Shown here: positions 40,987 to 47,521 of the stretch, piece after piece
Layout of the letters: each line of letters starts with the position of its first letter
Numbering within the stretch: position 1 is the first letter of the stretch
DNA from: Deinococcus cellulosilyticus NBRC 106333 = KACC 11606
GTDB lineage: Bacteria; Deinococcota; Deinococci; Deinococcales; Deinococcaceae
Length of the DNA: 64,000 nucleotides
Direction: 5' to 3'
NCBI RefSeq assembly: GCF_007990775.1
Contig: NZ_BJXB01000019.1
Location: 48,399 to 112,398, forward strand
The notes under the pieces: model-generated
The model's input: the letters and a program-made list of their open reading frames with translations, nothing else
Database searches by the model: none
Told to the model about the DNA's origin: nothing
Program-made: the position numbers and the translations under genes

Positions 40987-41706
40987 TCAGGCCATCTGCA
41001 TTCTGGAAATCAAGGCATCCACAATGCGCTCAGGGCTTCCCTCACGGGTGTCTGCCCAGGAGAGACGGGCTTTCAGTTCAGGCAACTCGGCAAGGTGATG
41101 GATCAATTCTTCTTTTTGCTGGTGGTCCAGGATGAACACAAACCGTTCTGCCTCAAGTCGATACACGTGTAGGGTGCGCTGGGACAGGATGCGCACCACC
41201 TGCAGCACCAGCAGGTCATTGAAGGCTTGATGGGAGGTTTCCTCAGGAGACATCCTCGACACTTCCAGCAGACCCACATGGTAGGAAGACAGCAGCCGAC
41301 CATAGGCATCAAGCTGTCGATACAGCTGAAAGCGGTGCGGCAGTCCAGTCAGCCAGTCCCGTCTGGCCTGGCGGTCCAATTCCTCCTGAAAGGCAACCAG
41401 TTTGACTGCACGTTCAAATTGATTCAGGAAAGCGTCCAGCAGGGTCTTCTCTGTTTCGTTCAGTGGATTTTCGAGCCTGACCCGATACGAAAGGGGAGAG
41501 GGCGGAACACTGATGTATCCTCTGAATTCCACAGGGGAAAGCCAGCCCACAGGCAGCAGGGTCTCCTCGTCCCGTCTGAATTGGCTGCCCGGAAAAAGAG
41601 CGGACAGGGCGGCTTCCATGGCAGCAAGCACTTCACGGATGCTGTTGCCTTGCAAGTCAATGCAGGCCTGGGCAAATCGGATGGTGGTCTCAGAGGGATT
41701 CTGCAT
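40987..41706 (-). CDS. Degenerate GGDEF-like protein
   Basis: 239 aa. Residues 1-110 are an unrecognised, possibly GAF-like sensory region; from about 120 on the sequence follows a GGDEF domain: RRDWLTGLPHRFQLYRQLDA (standard RDxLTGLxNR), then VYRLEAERFVFILDHQ where active diguanylate cyclases have YRxGGDEF. The GG and both active-site acids are replaced (EAERF), and the metal-binding DxD-like strand reads LLEVSRM, so catalytic activity is very unlikely. It may bind GTP or c-di-GMP or act as a dimerisation partner. The start at 41706 has TGGAG 6 nt upstream; the frame continues to 41877 without support. Confidence 0.75.
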   Translation of the reverse strand: MQNPSETTIRFAQACIDLQGNSIREVLAAMEAALSALFPGSQFRRDEETLLPVGWLSPVEFRGYISVPPSPLSYRVRLENPLNETEKTLLDAFLNQFERAVKLVAFQEELDRQARRDWLTGLPHRFQLYRQLDAYGRLLSSYHVGLLEVSRMSPEETSHQAFNDLLVLQVVRILSQRTLHVYRLEAERFVFILDHQQKEELIHHLAELPELKARLSWADTREGSPERIVDALISRMQMA

Positions 41707-41833
41707 GGCGGGCTCCATTGAAGGGAAAGGGCAATGAACAACCGGGTTCATCAATAAGGCACCTGCAAGCCTGACGTGCAGCTTGCAAAGGTCACCTGGA
41801 TGCACCCAGTATGACAGGCAGACTCTGACACAA

Positions 41834-42199
41834 TTATGAGCGACGCATCCGTCGGACCATCCATGCAATGAATGCAATGACCACCACCAAAATCAACACA
41901 TTGAAAATCAGGCTGAGGATGCCCATGAAACTGAAAGGACTGTACCCATACCCCAGGTGTCCAAATCCAAAAAAGGGAATGAAAATGAAGCTCGGGAATC
42001 CTGGGGCACGGTATCTGGAGTTGTAAGAGGTTCTGGGGGCCACATACGGCCTGGAGGGGGCCTTATATGGAGTGGAATAACTGGGCTTGGACCTGAGGGA
42101 CCTGCCAAAGCCTCCCCCAGTGCGTCTGGCTGCAAAAGCATCTGCTAAAAAGCCAAAGAACAGGAGGCCCACCATGAGCCACACAAACGAGCGCTTCAT
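41834..42199 (-). CDS. Small exported or membrane protein rich in Arg, Ser, Tyr and Pro
   Basis: 121 aa, family not recognised. It has an N-terminal signal segment (FVWLMVGLLFFGFLADAFA), a basic low-complexity stretch rich in Arg, Ser, Tyr and Pro over residues 24-65 (FGRSLRSKPSYSTPYKAPSR), an aromatic Gly/Phe-rich segment (FIFIPFFGFGHLGYGYSPF), and a C-terminal membrane helix near residues 92-113 ending in RRMRRS. The layout resembles Tim44-like or DUF1517-like small membrane proteins but without their domains. Isolated gene; no clear context. Confidence 0.65.
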   Translation of the reverse strand: MKRSFVWLMVGLLFFGFLADAFAARRTGGGFGRSLRSKPSYSTPYKAPSRPYVAPRTSYNSRYRAPGFPSFIFIPFFGFGHLGYGYSPFSFMGILSLIFNVLILVVVIAFIAWMVRRMRRS

Positions 42200-42332
42200 G
42201 CTTACTTATAAGCGCTCTGGTTTTCTGCTGTTGCAAGAAATTCTCAAATCTACACGGTCCATCAAGGCCTTTCTCAGATTGCTGATGCATATTACAGAAT
42301 TCTGAATTCGGCTTTGTAACGCTGCCGTGAGC

Positions 42333-42360
42333 AAAAAAAGACAGAGGGAATACCTCTGCC
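42333..42360 (-). terminator. Intrinsic terminator of the gap-pgk-tpiA operon
   Basis: On the minus strand GGCAGAGG/CCTCTGTC with a 5-nt loop, followed by seven T. Confidence 0.88.
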
Positions 42361-42379
42361 TCATTCAACACGAATGGAT

Positions 42380-43135
42380 TTATTTCAGGGCTTCAACCAT
42401 GCCGACCACTCCGGCCACCTGCAGGCTTGCGCCACCCACCAATGCACCATTGACGTTGGGCTGGCTGCAGATTTCACTGATGTTGTCGGGTTTGACACTG
42501 CCCCCGTACTGCACCACGATCTGGTCAGCAAACTGGGGGTACAGTTCCTTCAATACACCACGAATGGCAGCGCACAGTTCCTCTGCATCCTGAGCGGTGG
42601 CGGTTTTCCCGGTTCCGATGGCCCACACAGGTTCGTAAGCAATCACGAGGTCATCTGCAGATTTCAGTTCCACACCTGCCAGGCTTCCGCGAAGCTGGTT
42701 GAGGGTGTAGCTGACATGCTCGCCTTTTTCGCGCTCGGGCAGTTTCTCACCGACACACACGATGGGCACAATGCCGTTCTTGATGGCCTGAACAGCTTTG
42801 GCAGCCACCACTGCATCAGACTCAAAGTGGTACTCGCGGCGCTCACTGTGCCCGATCACCGCATACTGAACACCGAGGTCTTTCAGCATGGCAGCACTGA
42901 CTTCTCCGGTGTAAGCACCAGACTCATGCTGGGAGATGTCCTGTGCACCCAGGCCCACCTGAGCGTCACCCAGAACACCGCTCAGGCCAGCAAGGCTGAC
43001 ACTCGGGGCCATGATGGCAAGCTTGATGTTCAGGTCACCGAGTTTGTCCAGCAGTTCTTCCGCCCACTGCACGGACTCGGAAGGGGTTTTGTTCATTTTC
43101 CAGTTTAAAGCCAGGAAAGTCTGGGGTTTGGTCAT
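42380..43135 (-). CDS. tpiA: Triosephosphate isomerase
   Basis: Interconverts dihydroxyacetone phosphate and glyceraldehyde 3-phosphate. The 251-aa product shows LALNWKMNK (catalytic Lys), VIGHSERREY (catalytic His), AYEPVWAIGTGKTA (catalytic Glu and loop 6) and the phosphate-binding YGGSVKPDN and ALVGGASLQ. Normal length and complete active site. Last gene of gap-pgk-tpiA. An inverted heptamer element separates it from pgk, 114 bp upstream. AAAGGAA serves as Shine-Dalgarno. Confidence 0.97.
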   Translation of the reverse strand: MTKPQTFLALNWKMNKTPSESVQWAEELLDKLGDLNIKLAIMAPSVSLAGLSGVLGDAQVGLGAQDISQHESGAYTGEVSAAMLKDLGVQYAVIGHSERREYHFESDAVVAAKAVQAIKNGIVPIVCVGEKLPEREKGEHVSYTLNQLRGSLAGVELKSADDLVIAYEPVWAIGTGKTATAQDAEELCAAIRGVLKELYPQFADQIVVQYGGSVKPDNISEICSQPNVNGALVGGASLQVAGVVGMVEALK

Positions 43136-43157
43136 GTTGGGTTCCTTTCGTCACAAC

Positions 43158-43242
43158 AGAAGGCAGAAGGCCAAAGGCTGAAGGCAATGTTGCTTTAGCT
43201 TGAGCTTGTTGTGCCTTCTGCTTTCTGCTTTCTGCCTTCTGC
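43158..43242. repeat. Inverted pair of heptamer arrays between pgk and tpiA
   Basis: Left arm 43158-43185: AGAAGGC, AGAAGGC, CAAAGGC, TGAAGGC. Right arm 43213-43240: GCCTTCT, GCTTTCT, GCTTTCT, GCCTTCT, then GC. The arms are inverted, so a hairpin with about 28-bp arms and a 27-nt loop can form in the operon mRNA. Confidence 0.8.
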
Positions 43243-43249
43243 AAATCTT

Positions 43250-44413
43250 TTATTTCACTGCTTCAACGCCGGGCAGTTTCTTGCCTTCGAGCAGTTCCAG
43301 GCTGGCTCCACCACCGGTGGAGATGTGGCTGATTCTGTCGGCCTGACCGCTCTTGTTGATGGCACTCACGGAGTCGCCACCCCCAACCAGGGTGTAAGCG
43401 CCTTGCAGGCCTGCGACGGCAGCAGCAATGGCGTTGGTGCCGTTGGCAAACTTGCTGAATTCGAAAACGCCCATGGGGCCGTTCCAGAATACGGTTTTGG
43501 CTCCCTGCAGGGCAGTGGTGAAGGCTTCAATGCTGGCAGGACCGATGTCCATGCCTTCCCACTCGTCGGGGATGTTGAAGACATCGAAGACTTCCACATT
43601 GGCGTCGTTGCTGAAGGCGTCACCTGCGAGGGTGTCGGTGGGCAGCACGATCTTGTCGCCGTACGCTTTGAGGAGTTCATTGGCCTTGTCCAGGAAGTCG
43701 TCTTCATGGATGGATTTGCCAATTTTGCCGCCCTGTGCCTTCACGAAAGTGTAGGCCATGCCTCCACCGATCAGGATGCGGTCCACTTTGGGCAGCAGGT
43801 TTTCGATCACCAGCAGTTTGTCGGAGACTTTGGCTCCACCGATGATCACCACATAGGGGCGTTCGGGCTCTCCCAGCAGGTTGCCGAGGGCGTCCACTTC
43901 CTTCTGGAGCAGGAAGCCTGCTGCGGAGGGAATGAGTTCTGCCACGCCAGAGACGCTGCTGTGGGCACGGTGGGCACTGCCGAAGGCGTCCAGCACGAAT
44001 GCGTCTGCCAGTTTTGCAAATTTGGCGCTGAGTTCAGCGTTGTTTTTCTCTTCGCCTGCAGCAAAACGCACGTTTTCAATGAGGGCCACTTCACCGGGCT
44101 GGAGTTGCTGCACGGCAGCAAGGGTTTCATCGCTGTCGGGACTGCCAGCAATGAATTTCACGGGCACACCCAGGTATTTTTCCACCACAGGAGCGATGGG
44201 CTCCAGGCTGTACTTGGGATCGGGTCCGTTCTTGGGGCGTCCCAGGTGGCTGGAAAGCACCAGGCTTGCGCCCTGATCGAGCAGGTGCTTCAGGGTGGGG
44301 ATGGAGGCCTCCACGCGGGTTTCGTCCTGCACCACACCTTCTTTGATCGGCACGTTGTAATCGACGCGCACCAGCACGCGTTTGCCCTGTACGTTTAAAT
44401 CTTCCAGTTTCAT
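43250..44413 (-). CDS. pgk: Phosphoglycerate kinase
   Basis: ATP-generating step of glycolysis. The 387-aa product has KRVLVRVDYNVP at the N-terminus, LSSHLGRPKN, LIENVRF, VIIGGAKVSDKL and the ATP-site sequence VFWNGPMGVFE, with GGGDSV near the C-terminus. The start at 44413 has AAGGAGTG; the open frame continues upstream to 44455 without support. Second gene of the gap-pgk-tpiA operon; a GC-rich long-range hairpin lies in the 89-bp spacer to gap. Complete and canonical. Confidence 0.97.
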   Translation of the reverse strand: MKLEDLNVQGKRVLVRVDYNVPIKEGVVQDETRVEASIPTLKHLLDQGASLVLSSHLGRPKNGPDPKYSLEPIAPVVEKYLGVPVKFIAGSPDSDETLAAVQQLQPGEVALIENVRFAAGEEKNNAELSAKFAKLADAFVLDAFGSAHRAHSSVSGVAELIPSAAGFLLQKEVDALGNLLGEPERPYVVIIGGAKVSDKLLVIENLLPKVDRILIGGGMAYTFVKAQGGKIGKSIHEDDFLDKANELLKAYGDKIVLPTDTLAGDAFSNDANVEVFDVFNIPDEWEGMDIGPASIEAFTTALQGAKTVFWNGPMGVFEFSKFANGTNAIAAAVAGLQGAYTLVGGGDSVSAINKSGQADRISHISTGGGASLELLEGKKLPGVEAVK

Positions 44414-44434
44414 GGTCACTCCTTGAAGTTGAAA

Positions 44435-44495
44435 TGCCCCCCTGGGCTGAGGCAATCCCTCTCATCAAGAAGGATGTCCATCGGACAGGGGGGCA
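44435..44495. other. Long-range GC-rich hairpin between gap and pgk
   Basis: TGCCCCCCTG (44435-44444) is perfectly complementary to CAGGGGGGCA (44486-44495), enclosing 41 nt. No T tract follows on the minus strand, so it is more likely an mRNA processing or stability element than a terminator. Confidence 0.6.
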
Positions 44496-44502
44496 GACAG
44501 GA

Positions 44503-45495
44503 TTAAGCTTTGTTCTGGATGAGTTCGACGAGGTCAGCAATGCGGTTGCTGTAGCCCCACTCGTTGTCGTACCAGCTGAAGAACTTCACCAGGTTGCCCA
44601 TGGCCATGGTCAGACCACCATCGATGATGGCGCTGTGGGGGTCGCCCTGGATGTCGGTCAGCACGATGGGATCTTCGGTGTAGCTGATGATGCCCTTGTG
44701 GGAACCTTCGGCAGCAGCCTTGAACACAGCGTTGACTTCGGCAACGGTGACTTCCTTCTTGAGGATGACCACCACGTCACTGATGGAGCCAGTGGGGGTG
44801 GGCACGCGAAGGCTGGTGCCGTCGAATTTGCCTTTCAGGTTGGGGTAAACCTGAGAAACAGCCTTGGCAGCTCCGGTGCTGGTGGGGATGATGTTCACGC
44901 CGGCAGCACGGGCGCGGCGCAGGTCGCTGTGGGGCAGGTCGAGCACGCGCTGGTCGTTGGTGTAGCTGTGCACGGTGGTCATGATGGCTTTTTCGATGCC
45001 GAAGGCTTCGTCGATCAGCTTCATGGGTGCGCCCAGGGAGTTGGTGGTGCAGGAGGCGTTGGAGATGATGTTGTGGTTGGCGGGATCATAATCCTGCTCG
45101 TTCACGCCCAGCACGATGGAGATGTCTTCACCTTTGGCAGGAGCGGTGATCAGCACCTTTTTGGCTCCGGCTTCGATGTGCAGACCGGCCTTGTCGCGGC
45201 TGGTGAAAATCCCGGTGGACTCGATGACCAGATCCACGCCGAGGTCCTTCCAGGGGAGCTCTGCGGGGTTTCTGACGGCCAGGGCAGCAATTTTCTTGCC
45301 GTTGACGGTCAGGGACTCTTCGTCATATTCCACGGTGCCTTTGAAGCGGCCTGCGGTGGAGTCATATTTCAACAGGGTGGCGAGGGTTTTGTTGTCGGTG
45401 AGGTCGTTGATGGCAACAACTTCAATGCCGCGTTCGACGAGAATACGGAAGACCAAGCGTCCGATGCGTCCGAAACCGTTAATGCCTACTTTCAT
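44503..45495 (-). CDS. gap: Glyceraldehyde-3-phosphate dehydrogenase
   Basis: NAD-dependent glycolytic dehydrogenase. The 330-aa product starts KVGINGFGRIGRLVFR (NAD-binding fold), and has the nucleophile Cys in ISNASCTTNSLGAPMK, TVHSYTNDQRVLDLPHSDLRRARAAG, and the phosphate-site VPTPTGSISDVVV. The Asp following the first fold (VAINDLTD) favours NAD over NADP. The ATG at 45495 is set by GGAGG eight nt upstream; an ATG 6 nt earlier is too close to it. First gene of gap-pgk-tpiA. Confidence 0.97.
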   Translation of the reverse strand: MKVGINGFGRIGRLVFRILVERGIEVVAINDLTDNKTLATLLKYDSTAGRFKGTVEYDEESLTVNGKKIAALAVRNPAELPWKDLGVDLVIESTGIFTSRDKAGLHIEAGAKKVLITAPAKGEDISIVLGVNEQDYDPANHNIISNASCTTNSLGAPMKLIDEAFGIEKAIMTTVHSYTNDQRVLDLPHSDLRRARAAGVNIIPTSTGAAKAVSQVYPNLKGKFDGTSLRVPTPTGSISDVVVILKKEVTVAEVNAVFKAAAEGSHKGIISYTEDPIVLTDIQGDPHSAIIDGGLTMAMGNLVKFFSWYDNEWGYSNRIADLVELIQNKA

Positions 45496-45614
45496 GGTCA
45501 TTTCCTCCGCTGAGTAGTTTAACACCATTCCATCAGGACAAATACCCGACTTGTTTGGATTTTGGTGTCGATGTGACGCTAAATACCAGGATGCTCCTCA
45601 ATTGGTGTAGAAGC

Positions 45615-45681
45615 CCTCTCAACAGATTAATCTGCAAGAGGTGATTTTTCTGAGAAAGAGATGGGATTTAGACCGGGTCTA
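45615..45681. promoter_or_regulatory. Two palindromes in the divergent gap spacer
   Basis: CCTCT-caa-CAGATTAATCTG-caa-GAGG at 45615-45641 and TTAGACC-g-GGTCTAA at 45667-45681. Both are strong dyads in the 276-bp region between gap and the divergent exported-protein gene. They are candidate operator sites; no cognate regulator gene is adjacent. Confidence 0.45.
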
Positions 45682-45771
45682 AGTAAAAAATAAAAAACTC
45701 ACAAGTATGGTACTCAATTCCAGGTCTCCCAATTCATGATTTCTGTCCCTTCAGGCCCTACACTGCTTCCT

Positions 45772-46251
45772 ATGAAAAGAAACCTGATTCAGACCACCTT
45801 TGTCTCTGTGCTCATGGCTGGCATGGGCAGTGCACTTGCAGACACAAGCCTCGGTTTTGGAGCCTCCTATCAATTCCTGACGGGGAACAACAATGTGAAC
45901 AACACCGGGCTTTTTGTCCAGTTTGACCAGAGCGGTCTGCTGGTGGGCAGTCGCCTTGAGGCCGGAATTCAGCAGGGAAACAATCCTGGTTTCAACCTCA
46001 AAGCAGCAGTGATGGCCGAACTGCCTGCTGCACTCGGGCTCACCCTGAAATTTGGTGCCGGTCCAGAAGTTCTCAGAGACACCAGAAACAACAGCTGGGC
46101 GGTCAGTGGTTACGTGTTTGCCAGCCCGGAGTTTGATCTGGCACTGGGATTGTCTGCTTTTGCAGAACTGTCTTACAGCAAGGTGCTTTATGCTCAGGTG
46201 CCCACACCAGATGCGTTTGGGGTCAAGGCAGGGGTGCGTTTCACGTTCTGA
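45772..46251 (+). CDS. Exported beta-rich protein, possible small outer-membrane barrel
   Basis: 159 aa. A signal peptide (IQTTFVSVLMAGMGSALA) is followed by alternating strands of the outer-membrane barrel type: SLGFGASYQFLTG, GLFVQFDQSGLLVGSRLEAGIQ, GLTLKFGAGPEVL, GYVFASPEFDLALGLSAFAELSYSKVLYAQ and a C-terminal VKAGVRFTF ending in Phe, as in many barrels. No family name can be given. The ATG at 45772 is preceded exactly 7 nt by TACACT (45759-45764) and no Shine-Dalgarno sequence, so it is leaderless. It may be co-transcribed with the MDR gene 6 bp downstream. Confidence 0.75.
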   Translation: MKRNLIQTTFVSVLMAGMGSALADTSLGFGASYQFLTGNNNVNNTGLFVQFDQSGLLVGSRLEAGIQQGNNPGFNLKAAVMAELPAALGLTLKFGAGPEVLRDTRNNSWAVSGYVFASPEFDLALGLSAFAELSYSKVLYAQVPTPDAFGVKAGVRFTF

Positions 46252-46257
46252 GGTTTC

Positions 46258-47151
46258 ATGGCGAAAAAATTGCTTCTGAAAGCCCCTTTAACGCTGGAGT
46301 GGGAGGACCATCCCGTTCCAGCGTTAAAGCAAGACCATGTGGTCCTCAGGACCCTGAAAACGGCAGTCAGTGTCTCATCCACCCTGTCTGAATACCTTGG
46401 AAACATCCCGGTTTCCTATCCCAGAGCTGCAGGTTATGAAAGTCTGGCCCTGGTAGAGGAGACCTCCGACCCGGAAGCCTTTCCAGTGGGCATGCGGGTG
46501 GTGGCAACATATGGTCACACTGACCATCTGGTTTTGCCGGTCCATCGACTTGTTCCGGTCCCGGAACCCATCTGTGATGAAGTGGCCCTGCTATCCATCC
46601 TGGTCTGCGATGCTTTTAAAGGGGTGTACCGTGTCCGGCCACGCAGTCAGGATCGGGTTCTGGTGATGGGAGCAGGGGTGATGGGAATCTTGACGGCATG
46701 GAACCTGCTTGCACTCGGTATGCAGGTGGACATCCATGATCCATTGCATGATCGCCTGGAGCTTGCGCGACACATGGGAGCCAGACCTGTTGATCCCACC
46801 AATCAATCGGGTGGGTACACCTGTGGTTTTGAATGCAGTGGAAATCCAGAGGCCTTCTCGATGCTGCAGTCTGCCATGTCATCAGAGGGGAGAATCTGTG
46901 TCCTTTCGGATGGGAACTGGGGAAGTTTGCAACTGACCAGGGATTTTCATCAGAGGGAACTGGCAATTCTGGCCGCAAGTGATGGTTTGCGTTACCAGGA
47001 CCATGCCCGCATTTTTTTCCGGGAAGTGGAAGAACAGCAGTCTCTTCTCAAACGGCTGTATGACCTCGAAGTGTCTTCTGCAGACCTGATTCCAACCTTT
47101 GAATGGCTGGCTGTGGGTCCCCGACCCCGGAAGATTCTGGTTCACTGGTGA
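46258..47151 (+). CDS. MDR-superfamily dehydrogenase-like protein
   Basis: 297-aa medium-chain dehydrogenase/reductase with degenerate features. The N-terminal GroES-like part is short and has YESLALVEE and GMRVVATYGHTDHLVLP but no catalytic-zinc Cys/His set. The Rossmann part has VLVMGAGVMGILTAWNLLALG and, in place of a second fold signature, FECSGNPEAFSMLQSAM. NAD(P) binding is likely, zinc chemistry is not. It resembles the zinc-lacking proteins sometimes found in sugar or bacteriochlorophyllide pathways; substrate unknown. Codons 10-24 contain a 13-bp perfect inverted repeat. Confidence 0.78.
   Translation: MAKKLLLKAPLTLEWEDHPVPALKQDHVVLRTLKTAVSVSSTLSEYLGNIPVSYPRAAGYESLALVEETSDPEAFPVGMRVVATYGHTDHLVLPVHRLVPVPEPICDEVALLSILVCDAFKGVYRVRPRSQDRVLVMGAGVMGILTAWNLLALGMQVDIHDPLHDRLELARHMGARPVDPTNQSGGYTCGFECSGNPEAFSMLQSAMSSEGRICVLSDGNWGSLQLTRDFHQRELAILAASDGLRYQDHARIFFREVEEQQSLLKRLYDLEVSSADLIPTFEWLAVGPRPRKILVHW
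46286..46329. repeat. 13-bp perfect inverted repeat inside the MDR gene start
   Basis: CTTTAACGCTGGA (46286-46298) and TCCAGCGTTAAAG (46317-46329) with an 18-nt interval that itself contains GGGA/TCCC. It encodes part of codons 10-24 in frame. Confidence 0.85.
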
Positions 47152-47521
47152 TCCCACAGTGCACTCTGTATTGCCGAAAACAAACGTGAACCTCCAAATG
47201 GACGTTTAAAGCAGGAGGAGATCCCTGATGGCCGATCAGGATTCTCCCTTATTTGGGATAAGCGTCTTGCCCTAATGTGACCACAACAGGGCCTCTCAGG
47301 GTCTCATAAACCCCTTAAAAACAGTGGCGTCATACGTATGATTTTGTAACAAGTTTGTTCGCTGCAGGACCAGAAATTTCGTGACAAACGTGTGCGTTTT
47401 TCTGGCTTCAGCTTGCTCCAGGGGAGGATCAAAGGCTGTAATCCGGCAGGGTTCTTTTTGAATTTGGACATGACCGTGCTCACATCGGAAGAGAAGGGCA
47501 CCCCCCATACTGAATCTCAAC
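47152..47521. other. Non-coding spacer, 370 bp, with several dyads
   Basis: No gene seen. A hairpin GGAGA..CCTGAT/ATCAGG..TCTCC at 47217-47247 follows the MDR gene and may end it. AAACGT/ACGTTT spans about 47182-47207, and CATACGTATG is a perfect 10-bp palindrome at 47331-47340. The 653-aa gene starts at the end of the spacer with no Shine-Dalgarno sequence; CATACT lies 10 nt before its ATG. Confidence 0.5.
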
